64,000 nucleotides of DNA. It comes from Bicyclus anynana (lineage: Eukaryota; Arthropoda; Insecta; Lepidoptera; Nymphalidae). The notes under the pieces were generated by a model. That model did no database searches. It saw only the letters and a list, made by a program, of their open reading frames with translations, and was not told where the DNA came from. This document shows, piece by piece, positions 11,861 through 23,735 of this stretch; positions within the stretch are counted from its first letter, which is position 1, and every line of letters starts with the position of its first letter. The stretch is taken from assembly GCF_947172395.1 (NCBI RefSeq), contig NC_069084.1, forward strand, positions 5,147,107-5,211,106, written 5' to 3'. The translations under genes and the position numbers were made by a program.

Positions 11861-12510
11861 GGTCTGATGATGGAGCCGAAACACAGACGATGGAACTCGT
11901 CAAGGATTTACAGCAGTCACCTTTTGTTTGGGCTTGATTAATTTGTATTGATGAGTACTTTCCACCTATATGGGTTGTGACTGTATTAAGGGTCTGGTGA
12001 TGAAGACGAGGGACAGTGAAGAGAACTCCTCGACGGTTCACAGTAGCTACCTTGTGTTTGGACTTGATAAATTTATATTGATGAGAACTTACCACCTAGA
12101 TGGATTGTGACTATATTAAGGGTCTGATGATGAAGACGAGGGACAGTGAAGAGAACTCCTCGACGGTTCACAGTAGCTACCTTGTGTTTGGACTTGATAA
12201 ATTTGTATTGATGAGAACTTTCCACCTAGAAGGATTGTGACTGTATTAAGGGTCTGGTGATGAAGACGAGGGACAGTGAAGAGAACTCCTTGACGGTTCA
12301 CAGTAGCTACCTTGTGTTTGGACTTGATAAATTTGTATTGATGAGAACTTTCCACCTAGATGGATTGTGACTGTATTAAGGGTCTGATGATGAAGACGAG
12401 GGACAGTGAAGAGAACTCCTCGACGGTTCACAGTAGCTACCTTGTGTTTGGACTTGATAATTTTGTATTGATAAGAACTTTCCACTTAGATAGATTGTGA
12501 CTGTACACAC
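11861..12510. repeat. 130-bp tandem repeat, five copies
   Basis: Units start at 11861, 11991, 12121, 12251 and 12381 (GGTCTGATGATG or GGTCTGGTGATG). The last four are nearly identical and the first is degraded. 130 is not a multiple of 3, so the open frames across it are incidental. Confidence 0.92.
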
Positions 12511-12542
12511 GCAGTGGGTATGCTAACACTAAAAATAAAAAA

Positions 12543-12872
12543 ATAAAAATTTTAATAAAAAAAATTCAACCGACTTCCAACTCAAAAAATAACTTTGACT
12601 AAAAAGCAAAAAATAACATCCTACCTATGTGCTACCTTTTGATCAGTTTGAAGGCGGTGCCAAGCCAGTGTCGTGTTTTAATTAAAGCTGTTTCTGGAAT
12701 AACCACAGAAATTTTGTAGTTAAAACGTATTTAATTAAAACATCACTGGCTTGGCACCGCCTTCCAACTGATCAGAAGGTAGCACATAGGTAGGATGCTA
12801 TTTTTTGCTTTTTAGTCAAAGTTATTTTTTGAGTTGGAAGTCGGTTGAATTTTTTTTATTAAAATTTTTATT
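12543..12872. repeat. Long palindrome (foldback) of about 330 bp
   Basis: The left half, from AATTCAACCGACTTCCAACT through GGCGGTGCCAAGCCAGTG, reappears inverted in the right half, ending AGTTGGAAGTCGGTTGAATT. The arms are roughly 130-145 bp with few mismatches around a central ~70-bp spacer. Confidence 0.88.
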
Positions 12873-13547
12873 CTAAATGATGTAAAGCATTTTCAATCCC
12901 CAACGCTACAAATAGAGAGGTGTAATATGTCTGACGTCGTTGTCTGTCTGTGTGTGTGTGTGTGTGTCTGTGCCATAGTATCTCTCAAATGGATGAACCG
13001 ATTTCAATGCAAAAATTCAAAAAGAAAAATTTCAATAGTTTCTTTTTTTCCATTACTTTTTAATCTTTTTTTATTTACTTAAAAATTATACAAATGTTTT
13101 TTTCTTTCTGCTTGTAATCGCTTGCCGGTTTTTCTGAGCACTATATATTCCCCTTACCTTAACCCTAATTAATTATTCTTATCGTATCTTATCCTAAACC
13201 TAATTAATTAACTATTATATAGGGTGTTGCGGAGTATTTTATTTTGACAAGTCCATTTATAGTATAACTAATATTTTTTCAATTAATTTTTTTTTTATGT
13301 TTACAAAGTAATTCAAATAATTCCAACTATCCATGTAACACACGCCTTTATCTATTCTTAAATTTTAAAATACGTAAATGCAATTTATGGAACATAATTT
13401 AAGATCTATTTACAAAAGAAATATATTTTACTCCGAAAATATTCATTTTAGAACACATGTTCCTTTGACATTTTTAATTAATTTTCCTTAAAGAATTTAA
13501 CCCTAGAGTTATGGGAAATACTTTCGGGCAACCTGTGTCTATATCTG

Positions 13548-13746
13548 TACCAATATTATAAAGCTGAAGAGTTTGATTGTTTGTTTGTTTGATTGAACGC
13601 GCTAATCTCAGGAACTACTGGTCTGATTTGAAAAATTATTTCAGTGTTAGATGGCCCATTTATCGAGGAAGGCTATAGGCTATATTTTATCCCCGTATTT
13701 GTTCAGGAATGGGAACCACGCGCGCGAAACCGCGCGGCGTCATCTA
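13548..13746 (-). mobile_element. ACTAGCTGACGCC repeat upstream of gene A (shared)
   Basis: Minus-strand copy ending GCGCGGCGTCATCTAGT at the right. The mirror copy is at 58395-58605. Confidence 0.75.
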
Positions 13747-13894
13747 GTATTACATAAGGTGTGATTGAAATAAATAATAATAATTTTTATATCAGAAATA
13801 TCAATAAAATTGTTACACACCATGTGTTTGTATGTAAGGGTAGCTACAAACGATATTACAATAAACTTGTCCACCATACTATAACCTGACATTT

Positions 13895-14090
13895 CATATG
13901 AGCTTGTATAGTCTGGCAAGTTGGTTGTTGACATTCGATATAATGATATGCGACGAGGGGAAAGACTGCGTGGGTGTGAAATCGTGCGGTAAGTGAGGTG
14001 CATCAATCGTCGGTTATTCATTCATCGCTACATGCCCCCCGACCCGCGCGGCCCATCGAGAGTGTTACGAACGAAGATGCCAAGCTAAAT
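13895..14090. mobile_element. MITE, TATAGCTTGGCAAA family (left arm, shared)
   Basis: Same family, slightly diverged, with ends around GTCTGGCAAGTT and GATGCCAAGCTAAA. It is present at the mirror position in the right arm (58065-58240), so it predates the split of the arms. Confidence 0.55.
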
Positions 14091-15161
14091 CCTAATTAAA
14101 ATAAATTAGTTTTGTCTTTGAATAGGTTATCGATTCAGTGTGTTTTGGATTAATTAGATAAGATAACGTTCATCAAAATTATGTTTATTATAGGAAAAAA
14201 CATTGAACTTAAAGGGCATTAGTGACATCACAATAAATAAATCCCTGATCGGGTATTATTTATTTCCTACTTACATATTATTGACAATTATTGTAATTTT
14301 AAGTAAACTAATATATTTAAACTATTTTTCATTTGAACACACACTACAGTTATTGTCCAGGATCGAGGTGGTTATTCAAAATTTACATGCTTACCACGGC
14401 TTGGCACTTCCATAGCATATGATACTCACAAATAACGTGGTTTTCTATTGGTAAAAAAATTTTCAAAATCGGTTTAGTAGATCCAGATTGTCCCCTCTAC
14501 AACAATATTTACTTGTTTATAATATTTTAAACCAAACCTATACCGGTTTAGTTTAAAATATGTAGTTTATTATATAACATAAATTACATTTTGAATTTAA
14601 TCATAAAATATGGTATATCGCTCCATCTGTATAAGTTATTGTAAACTTCGTTGTGTTTCTTTGACTCACTTGGGTTCTACTTTTCTAAGAGACGTTTTAG
14701 TTTAGTCGTACGCACATAGATGTCACTAGCATAAAAAATACAATATATTCTAAAGCACTTTGATAGGTAGGGTTGTATCCAGTTGTATCATTCATCTATA
14801 GTCTATACTAATAGGTAAAGTCTGTGAGGTTGTTGGAGGTAATCTCTGTATCTATTTAACTGATTTTAAAATTGATTGTCACGGGCTACAGTCTCCGTAT
14901 TCCCACTGAAACGGAAGTTACGCGGGTGCGGTGCTTATGCTTGTTAAGTATGTATGTATTTTAGTAAGGATACGAGAAAAAAAAATAGAAATTCTGAACA
15001 AAACACTGAATGCCTTGAATGAAGGCCTTGTCTTACCATTTTATGAAAGCTGAGAATTAGTCAGCATTCCATAGATAGACAGGTGGCTTTGGAAGATAGC
15101 AGGATTCAAAGGTCCTCAACCGTCTATATAACAATAGGTATAACGCATAATTTAAGAAATC

Positions 15162-15385
15162 TTTTTTTTTTTATTCTTTACAAGTTTACCCTAGACTACA
15201 ATTTCTATTGATGGTAAGTGAAGATGCAATCTAAGATGGTACCGGCTATCTTAGAAGGGGGATGAAAATCCACACTTCTTTTGGTTTCTACACGACATCG
15301 TACTGGAACGCTAAATAACTTGGCGGTACGGCTTTGCCGGTATGTCCGCAGTAACCCTTCGAAAAAAACTAAACTTGATAATTTA
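15162..15385 (-). mobile_element. SINE S3 fragment, left arm (shared)
   Basis: Tail and middle of S3. The mirror copy lies at about 55055-55250, so the insertion is older than the arms. Confidence 0.55.
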
Positions 15386-16035
15386 GTTATGAGTCTAGCG
15401 AAGGGTTGTCACGAAACTATCAATAATAAAAAAAATATTATAATAACCTCGTTATTGGTACCAGTTGGGAGGAGGGTAGTTTATCAAAAGTTGATACTAA
15501 CCAGATTTAAAAAATAGAAAACTAAACCTTGGCTGAGTTTGTTGTGGGCTCTTCTCGTAACATTAATTTTAAGTTTTCGACTATTATTACCACCATTAGA
15601 TTAAATTATGACATAATCCTGACATTTCAAAAGTGCTTGTAAACGAAGCCTAATTGATATAAATGAATTTTGAATTTTTATTGTCGATTAATTATTAGTT
15701 ATACAACTTAACAGCCACAATGTCTTACAAATTGCGTGGTACATTAGCTCGTTTCGACCCGACGGTTAGAAATTTTCATTTCCTGGTAACTCAGTTAGCT
15801 ACCAGAATCGAGAATTTTCGTTAATAAAAAAGTTGATAGTCTCATCGAGATGAAAAATTAACTTGATAGTAATCAGTTGCACAAAATGTTCTACGGATCC
15901 CTGACTATCTTTTTGTAAATCATCGGTTGATAATAAAATACCAATGATGCAATAATAATCTGAAGACAATTTACAAGCTGAATAAAATAATCTCAGTAAA
16001 TTATTTGTAATTTCCCTTCTTGAATTTCCACAACG

Positions 16036-16136
16036 TTAGGTCTGTAAGTCGTCACTGACAAAAACAGGGTCCGTTCTGTGTTTTGCCCAAAGCTGCTCGT
16101 AATCTCTTTGTACGAGACTAATCCTTTCTTGTGGTC
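16036..16136 (-). CDS. Gene D, left copy: terminal coding exon of an unidentified gene
   Basis: Mirror copy of the right-arm exon at 54042-54142. The acceptor CAG is just above 16136, there are 32 codons ending LQT, and the stop is TAA at 16036-16038. By eye it is base-for-base the same as the right copy. If the gene is real, one arm may have been cut from its upstream exons by the duplication, because the arms stop being homologous at about 19.87 kb and 51.57 kb. Confidence 0.48.
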
Positions 16137-16712
16137 CTGAAAATAAATAAGTACTTAAAATAAAACTAATAAAGAAAAAGATAAGAAAAGTACCTACTAA
16201 GATTTCTTTTCAGGACTTTACACTACTGAAACAAAAGTCCTATAGATGAAAGTTCTCAAGATTTCATAATAAAAATCGTTTTATACAGAATGTGTGATGA
16301 AATCTTTGTTATGCATATTTTTTTTTATTAATTTATCTCAGAAAATCATGTCAAAACAATTGTCATGAAAAGAACAATTCTGTCGTACATGATTTTTGTA
16401 TAACTTTAACCGTTTACAGAAGCGATTACCAAAAGGAATATTTTTTCCGTTTTTGTCACAATTTTCATTGTTGGTTTCTCCTATTGGTTCTGACGTGACG
16501 TTTTATGTATAGCCTATGCATAAAACTTAAATAATAGTATGTATAAACTTATATATTATATATTATGTATATTTATCCTAGATAAATGGACTGCTCACTG
16601 AAACATAATTTTTAAATTAAGTAACTCCTTAAACAAACAACCTCTTCAGCTATGTAATTATATTATTATAGATAATTAATTATAATATGCGGGTATTTTT
16701 AAAAACCATACG

Positions 16713-16838
16713 TCAAATTATAATATCGTTTTGTAGCAAAAAGTGGGAATAATTAAATGGACGCTTATATCTGGCTCGACCTTCGTCACGTAGACAAAAA
16801 GGTATCCCCTTTTTGTTCGCCACGCAAGGGTTGTCCAT
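16713..16838 (-). CDS. Small conserved ORF, 41 codons, left arm (unknown)
   Basis: Mirror copy of 53017-53142 with Ser in place of Tyr31. Residues 1-30 are identical. The evidence is only that the frame is kept in two arms that otherwise carry small indels. Confidence 0.2.
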   Translation of the reverse strand: MDNPCVANKKGIPFCLRDEGRARYKRPFNYSHFLLQNDIII

Positions 16839-17148
16839 GACTCCCCTCTGGTATGCTGTACTTGACCTTTCATAGGTATGGTAGGTATGGAATCTCAGAC
16901 CAATTATTGCATAGGACCTGCCTCGCTAGACGTATGAAGATTAATTTAGAACCTCCTTCTTTTTTCAAGTCGTCTATTACCCAAAATATAATGCATATTT
17001 TTGTAAAATATATTTCGTCGATTTTGTATTTACAAATCAGTATATTTATTTACTAATATGGACGTCCGTGGCTTTATCCAAGAGAAAATCGTTGTAAACT
17101 CTCATTGTACGTGACCATTATTTTAAAAGATAATAATAGGTATATAGC

Positions 17149-17306
17149 TTGGTAAGTTAGTTGATGTCACTCCCATGATATGCGGGCGTCGGGGGGAAAA
17201 GGGACTGCGCGGGTGTGAAGTCGTGCACGCGGGGCAGGGGCATCCCTACTCCCCTCCCGGCCCGAGCGGACCATCGGGAGTGTTACGAACGAATTTGCCA
17301 AGGTAT
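17149..17306. mobile_element. MITE, TATAGCTTGGCAAA family
   Basis: Begins TATAGCTTGGTAAG and ends with the inverted form GCCAAGGTATA. The centre is GC-rich (GCGGGCGTCGGGG). It is in the left arm with no counterpart I could find in the right arm. Confidence 0.65.
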
Positions 17307-17400
17307 AGTAAGCTATCCATAAAATATAGATACCTACCAATCCAAATATAGATCCTTATAATATAGATGCCATCGCACATTTTTTTATAAATTTATAGAG

Positions 17401-18695
17401 GAACTAGCGGACGCCCGCGACTTCGTCCGCGTAAATTTCGATGTCAACTTTACTACTATCCCTACCCTACCCTACCACAACCCCAACCCTACCCAACCCC
17501 TACATCTACCCTACCCCTACCCTACCCTACCTCTACCCCCACCCTACCCCTACCCTACCCCAAACCTACTCCTACCCTACCCCTACCTTACCTACACCCT
17601 ACCCCCATCCTACCACTACCCCCATCCTACCCCTACCCTCCCCGTACCCTATTCTTTCCCACCCCTATCCCAGCCGTACCCCTATCTCACGCCTATCGTA
17701 CCCCTACCCTACCACTTCCCTATCCTACCCGTACTTCTAGCCTACCACTACCCTACCTCTACCTCTACCCTACCACTACCCTAAACCCGGCCCTAAACCT
17801 ACCCTACCCCTATGCTACCCCTACGCTTCCCTACCCGTACCCTACCCTACCCTGTAACTTCTCTATTTTATTCCTACCCTTAGCAAAATCGGTCCAGTCC
17901 TTCGAGAGTGCTGGTATGACCAAGAGAAATAGAGACTTCTATGCTAATAATATAAAGAGGTAAAGTTCGTGTGGTTGTAGGAGATAATCTCTGGATCTAC
18001 TGGACCGATTTGGAAAATTGTTTTACCAATAGAAAGCTACGTTATTTGCGTGTATCATAGGCTATGTTTGATCCCCATATTCACACGGGAACGGGAACTA
18101 CCTAAAGGAAAGCGCTGAGCGTCATATAGCGGAATTTCTGCGTCTTTTAGAAATTTTGTATTATCTCCGAAACTATTTAAGTAATTAACATACTGTAAAG
18201 GGCAAATCTTATCTCCATAATATCCTTGTGATTATTAAATAATTTATTTTAATAAGGATTAAAGTTTAATTGTATAAATAATGACGTAAACCTAAGTATA
18301 TAAAATTAATAATTTTTAAAACACAAAAGGTACTATATCTGCTAATATATAGAAGATAGATATATGGTGTCGCGGACTTTTTTGTAGAACTTTTAAAGAT
18401 ACATAAAGTCTCCATACATTAATTTCAATTTTACACAATAGTTAAGGCAGCGCATGCGAATAAGTCTGTTTAAGAGGATTTTCAGTCCGACCTGTATGAC
18501 AAAAACTGTGATAACTCGGCTAATATATATGATACCAATATAAAATATAACCTATAGCACTCCCCGATAATGTAGCATTCTACTGGTAAAAGAATTTTTA
18601 AAATCGGACCAGTAGTTCCGAAGATTACCCCATTTAAAAAATGTGACAAACTTACAAACTTACAAACTTTACCTCTTTATAATATTAGTATAGAT
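17401..18695 (+). mobile_element. Element with variable CCCTAC array, left arm
   Basis: Starts AACTAGCGGACGCCCGCGAC, contains the CCCTAC/CCCCTAC array (17459-17870) and ends TATAATATTAGTATAGAT. A second copy lies at 56143-57519 in the same direct orientation, although the arms are inverted relative to each other, so the two are independent insertions. Confidence 0.7.
17459..17870 (+). repeat. CCCTAC/CCCCTAC minisatellite
   Basis: About 400 bases of degenerate six- and seven-base units inside the element at 17401-18695. Shorter versions are at 24868-24905 and 56500-56750. Confidence 0.9.
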
Positions 18696-19270
18696 ATCCC
18701 AACTTGCATTTTGTTTTACTTTTATTTTTCCATGAAAGCTCTAAGGAGGCTTGAATTTTTTGAACGTGGACGCCCGTGACTTCGTCCGCGTGAAATTTGT
18801 TTTTCACAAATCCCTTGGAAACCATGGATTTTTCCCGGATGAAAAGTAGCTTATGTGTTAATCCAGAGTACAATATATCTTCCAAATTTCAGCCAAATCG
18901 GTTTGATATTTGCGGCGTTAAAGAGTAACAAATATCAAAACAAACATCCAAACAACCATCTAAACAAACATTCATACAAACTTTCGCGCTTATTTATGGA
19001 AGTAGGATAATAGGAAGTAGGATTATTGTCATGATTCAACCAATTTACACAAAACCTTGACAAATTAAATAACTAATCCTTTCTCACTAAATCAGTCTAT
19101 CTTTTGTTGGAAACCGCATGGAAATCCGTTCAGTAGATTTAAATTAGATTTATTTAAAATCGTGAGCAGATAGACGGACAGATGCGGCAGAGAAGTTTGT
19201 GGTATAATATTATATAAGTTAAATGTAGGTAGGTATATATCATAATGTTCTCATTTCAGTTCTTGTGTAT

Positions 19271-19322
19271 CACCGAAAATCGATATACGAGTACCATAAT
19301 GTACTCGTATATCGATTTTCGG
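19271..19322. repeat. Near-perfect hairpin, left arm only
   Basis: ACCGAAAATCGATATACGAG is followed after a short loop by its reverse complement. The right arm (52150-52175) has only one half. Confidence 0.85.
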
Positions 19323-19909
19323 TTTGCATTCCATTTTGTATTTTATTTTATTGTACCATTACAAAGGTTGTGAATTTCACGACTCTACGATTTCATTACT
19401 GAGGTTCATTTTAGTAATTAAAAAGCAAGGAATTTATTACACTGTGAGTGCCTTTTTCTCGGCTTGGCATTTTCGCGGTATTTAATCAGGGTCGCTTACA
19501 ACTCTATCCGAGGTCCAGAATGCTACGTAAATTTTCTGAAAAGAAATTTATATTTATTATTTACTTGACGAGTTCACGACCTGGGTAATCAGAGCTTGAG
19601 CAATCCACTGGGATGCGAAGTTTACTTAACTAGAGAAACTAATTATTTGGGGAGCCCCTTACCAACTAATGTTTGGATAAATAATTTGCTGTCTGACTGC
19701 GATTCGTTATTAACATAAGTTGGTAATTAAATGTTTATAGTAATTTATTCGTCATCATCATTCATTAATGAAACTTACTCTCATTATTATCAAAATCAGC
19801 CAGTTATAATGGTCTACTACAGGATTTATATTAAAACACTCTTTGTATTAACTTTAACAATACAATCATACGATAGATTCATGTCACGATACAAATCCGA
19901 TAGGTATAT

Positions 19910-20239
19910 CGTCGTCATCAACCCATATTCGGCTCACTGCTGAGCTCGAGTCTCCTCTCAGAATGAGAGGGATAAGGCTAATAGTCCACCACGCTGGCCC
20001 AATGCGGATTGGCAGACTTCACACACGCAGAGAATTAAGATAATTCTTTGGTATGCAGGTTTCCTCACGATGTTTTCCTTCACCGATTGAGACACGTGAT
20101 ATTTAATTTCTTAAAATGCACACAACTGAAAAGTTGGAGATGCATGCCCCGGACCGGATTCGAACCCACACCTTCCGGAATCGGAGGCAGAGGTCATATC
20201 CACTGGGCTATCACGGCTCCACTGGGCTATCACGGCTCC
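19910..20239 (-). mobile_element. tRNA-derived SINE, family S1, at left arm boundary
   Basis: Minus-strand S1 copy. The head shows a 19-base duplication (ACTGGGCTATCACGGCTCC twice, 20202-20239). It lies directly beyond the point where inverted-arm homology stops. Confidence 0.75.
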
Positions 20240-20881
20240 TGGTATATGATAGGTATATCATATACCAGGAATGCAAAAATTTGGAAGAAAAAGTATCTAA
20301 GTTAAAGGTTTATTTGATTGATAATGGGTAGTACTTACCACTGTCTTTACATATATGTTAGAGCACTTTTAAGTAGTCAACCGCAGTAAATTCGGATGTA
20401 GAAAACCGGGATGTGGAGCTTAGAATTATAACTGAAAATTTCTCTGAAAAAAGAAATGGTCAGTACTTTATAGCCGTCCTGACCCAGGACTCGAACGTAT
20501 AGTTTAACCATTGGACCAAAGAAGTAGTCATGCTTTCTTTGCTTAGATTAATTTTCACATTTTTTGCGGATGAAGTCGCGGCCTTAGGTCGTCTTCTTCT
20601 GCTTCTTGGCGTCGTTGCATTATGTGGGGTCCGCTTTCTGACATAATCTCGCCTACTTTGCCCGATCTTGGCCATTCGACTTCTTGAGTTTGTTGGCTCT
20701 TAAGACCGCGTGTACGATGTCAAGCCAGCGCTTTTTTGGGCGGCCTCTGACTTTAGCTCCAGGGACTGCGATGTTCAGAGAAGTCGCGGTCTTAGGTATA
20801 CTGTTTTAAAATATAGGCTCGTACTTAACATAGTTCGTAACGCTTACTACAATTTTACATAACAATAAACAGTTTTATTTT

Positions 20882-21180
20882 GAGCCATGATAGCACTGAT
20901 AGCCCAGTGGATATGACCTTTGTCTCCGATTCCGGAGGGTGTGGGTTCGAATCCGGTTTGGAGCATGCACCTTCACCTTTTCAGTTGAATTTAAGAATTT
21001 AAATATCACGTGTCTTAAACGGTGAAGGAAAAACATTGTGAGGAAACCTGCATACTAAGGAATTTTCTTAATTCTCTGCGTGTGTGAATTCTTCCAATCC
21101 GCATTGGGCCAGCGTGGTGGACTATCGGCCTAACCCCTCTCATTCTGAGAGGAGCTGTGAGCCGAATATTGGTTGTTAAT
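20882..21180 (+). mobile_element. tRNA-derived SINE, family S1
   Basis: Full-length type: A-box-like TGATAGCCCAGTGG, B-box-like GGTTCGAATCC, the central block and the tail GAGCCGAATATTGG. There is a small internal duplication near the start. Confidence 0.8.
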
Positions 21181-21411
21181 GTAAACAGTTTATTTGGTCG
21201 TTACGCAAACACATCGTTAGCGTTCACTAGCCCGGGAACATGTCGATGTTAGAATAGGGTTTGAATAATTCTAAGGAATCCGTTTCAGGGCCCGCTCGTT
21301 TCTCATTTGGGCCGAAGTGTACAAATTACGGACGTTACCACACTACGGCATGTGTTACCCACCATAGGTCATGCCCACATAATATTGTGTAACTTTTCTA
21401 ACTGTTGCTAA

Positions 21412-21572
21412 CTTTAAGACGTTCGCTACGGCACTCTCTTGTGCATTACGAGGTTTTTTGACCCCATATTAAAATTTTATGTGGTGTGGTACGAGGTCCT
21501 TCGACCTCGTAACTCTTGAAGACGCTAGACTTACGAGGTCAATTGACCTCGTACCGCAGCGAACGTGTTAAA
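21412..21572. mobile_element. Foldback element built from TACGAGGTC palindromes
   Basis: Ends TTTAAGACGTTCGCTACGG and, inverted, TTTAACACGTTCGCTGCGG. Inside are ACGAGGTCCTTCGACCTCGT and ACGAGGTCAATTGACCTCGT, two near-perfect hairpins, plus a half site. Confidence 0.65.
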
Positions 21573-22290
21573 TGAGAGATAATGAAAGAATTGGGACCAC
21601 ACACTAGGTGACCACGAGTATTCGTCGTCCGCGGCTTGACTGCGGCCAGATTTGGGCTACGATCACGAGTGATGAAGATGCCATTTATTATTATCATCGG
21701 GCTACTGCAGTAATTCTTCTGCCGTCGCTATACTGTCAGGCCGGGTCGTATTCTTCACTGGCACTTCATAAATGCATACATAATACACTGCAATACAAAA
21801 TAATACCCTTTTTATAAATAATACCCTTAGAATACATTACGAACCTGTATTGGAGGAGGAATTTACCACTGCATATTTTTTACGTATAATGACTAACCTA
21901 GTTAAAAACCTTGTGCACGCCACTCATAGCAAAGTATACGAGGCTTGATCACATTGCCGGTGCGGCCAGTGTGCGATGATCGAATTATGGTTTCTTCAGT
22001 TAACTAGTAGACCTAAAGAGACTCTTCGCGACTTATAAGTATCATGAAGACAAAATGATATAATGTCGCTGGTCAGATTAAAATAATGTAGGTAGTTTTA
22101 TTAAGATAATGTAGGTAGTTTTATTTACTAGCTAAAAAGAGTGCATTTCGAAATTCTGACGATTTGAGTTTGAGAGATTTGATTTGCAAAGATGCTTAGA
22201 ATCAGTTATCTTGGAATTTTTGACCCGCGAGCGTGGTTGGATTTTTTATATTTTAATGGAAATAATGGCAAAATTTTAAAGGAAAAGCGA

Positions 22291-22358
22291 AGGAAATCGT
22301 TGCTATTTTATTTGTATCTATACAACTATTTGTATAGATACATATAAATAGTTAGCAA
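22291..22358. repeat. Inverted repeat, ATCGTTGCTA ... TAGCAACGAT
   Basis: The arms ATCGTTGCTATTTTATTTGT and GTATAGATACATATAAATAG with TTAGCAACGAT fold into an imperfect hairpin of about 68 bases. Confidence 0.7.
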
Positions 22359-22479
22359 CGATTTTAGCAGGGTATACGAGTACCTATTATACTCACTAAA
22401 GATTATGCTTTAAAATTTTCCTTGACAAATAAAATTTCTCACAAGGGATATCGTTAAAGTTTATATCAATTTACACCAG

Positions 22480-22618
22480 TAGCTTATGTCTTCCGTAAAA
22501 TTGAGTCCACACCGAATGCGGTCGACATTTTGAACAAAGTGAACAAAGAAATCTTATCTAACTGCATCAACTCTTATGGCAACAATGTAAAGTCGAATTT
22601 TGAATGGAACAGCTATCG
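22480..22618 (+). CDS. Candidate orphan internal exon, unidentified
   Basis: An open stretch between a possible acceptor (TTTACACCAG) and a good donor (G|GTTAAG). In frame it reads AYVFRKIESTPNAVDILNKV followed by NKEILSNCINSYGNNVKSNF and EWNSYR. The composition is protein-like (mixed polar and hydrophobic, no stop for about 59 codons) in a region otherwise full of stops. No neighbouring exon was found. It could be an exon of a gene spread over the 20-45 kb interval, a fragment of a mobile-element gene, or chance. Confidence 0.25.
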
Positions 22619-23639
22619 GTTAAGTTTGTTTTTGTAAAAGGACGATGCAGTGGCCACTCATATAGGACCTCGATGGCGGTAAACTTATTTCAAGTATAAA
22701 CTTTTCATAACCCAATGGTTTAAACTTAAAGGGTCAAAAATATAACCACTTTATTTGGATGTGTAAACGTTTTGCACTCGGTAAACATACAAAAACTTTT
22801 GGGTGCGAAACATGTTATGTACTCTGCGAAAATGTGGGGAATGCCTGTAATATTTTTGTTATAGAAATGAAGCTGTAAGAGTGAAAACATAAAACGTTTC
22901 TCTTTTGTTTTTTTTTGACCTGAGTAGTTATGCAGAATGCAGAACGATTGCAGAGTCAGACCTTCTCTTTATAGAAGGGCTTAAGACGCACCACGCTGTT
23001 AATACTGGTTGGCGGGAATATAATGATAATTTTTCACTTAGTGTTACAGGTTCCTCGATTACAGGTGGTTTTAATAATAATTATTTATGTTATTGTAGAG
23101 GGGAAATATCAGTATTGGTATAAATAAGAGGGTATTTGATGACATGAGCTCAGTTGTTTGTGAGGCAGCGTTGACACTGTCACGCTGCCAGTCGCGTTAG
23201 TGATTTTGTACAATAACGCTTTGTGTTATTGTTTATCATAAATTGTTTAGTGTGGGCATAGAGAATATGCCGGGCAGGGAAGGTGAATGTTGATGCATTC
23301 TAAAGTGATCCCTTAAACCTACCCCCAAGGACACAAGTCCTGGGACCCGCGCCTTTGCCACAAAATAATGGTACAATCACAGTTAACCATAATCATTATC
23401 AACTTATTTTACGGACCACTACAAAGATAGGCCTCCTTCCTTATAGGAGAGGTGATATGGAGCTTAGACCCACCACGCTCCAATGCGGGTTCGCGGGGTT
23501 AGGGTGATCAAGTTAAATTAACGGCTACTTTCAAATGTTATTAATAGAGTCCGGGACCGATGGCTTAACGTGATTTCGGGGTGTAACTTTCCAACTCCGG
23601 GCTGAGAATTTGTATTGAATATATCTTAGAAGAAAGAAA

Positions 23640-23735
23640 AGCTCAGTAGATATTTCCATGGCCCGACCCAGGATTTAACCCAGGCCCTCGTGATCCAAAG
23701 CTACATAGGTTAACCACTGGACCAATGAGGCAGAC
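23640..23735 (-). mobile_element. SINE S2-related head fragment
   Basis: On the minus strand the tRNA-like head TGCCTCATTGGTCCAGTGGT is followed by a degraded B box (GGGTTAAATCC). A shorter related piece is at about 20455-20530. Confidence 0.5.

Larger units (their letters stand above)
11565..12872. mobile_element. 1.3-kb non-autonomous element, left arm only, carrying a 130-bp minisatellite
   Basis: It starts AACCGACTTCCAAAAAGGAG and ends with the inverted TTGGAAGTCGGTTGAA and an AT-rich stretch. It separates CAGCCCTTTT from CTAAATGATG, which are adjacent in the right arm near 59097. It contains the tandem array 11861-12510 and the palindrome 12543-12872. No coding frame. Related copies are at 32590-33090 and 55690-56003. 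Confidence 0.75.
11276..16035. other. Left-arm intergenic DNA upstream of gene A
   Basis: Noncoding apart from the listed elements. Segments at 12880-14600 and 14600-15780 match 58990-57530 and 56140-54450 in inverted order. Confidence 0.7.
6324..19872 (+). repeat. Left arm of large inverted duplication
   Basis: Read in reverse complement, this segment aligns with about 51570-64000. It contains gene A, the gene D exon and the small ORF. Homology is visible through introns and intergenic DNA, interrupted by arm-specific insertions at about 7637-8023, 11565-12872 and 17400-18700. Homology seems to end near 19872, just before a SINE at 19910. The outer end continues past the point where the right arm is cut by the window edge. 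Confidence 0.88.

Noticed and set aside
12116..12485. Minus-strand frames reading MESSHQYKFIKSKHKV
   Set aside because: Produced by the 130-bp tandem repeat. The period is not a multiple of three and there are no splice or start signals.
17441..17740. Open frame of Pro/Thr/Tyr-rich repeats across the CCCTAC array
   Set aside because: It is a translation of a degenerate minisatellite inside a mobile element, with no codon signal.
17459..17870. CCCTAC array as telomeric DNA
   Set aside because: The insect telomere repeat is CCTAA/TTAGG. This unit differs and the array lies inside an interspersed element.
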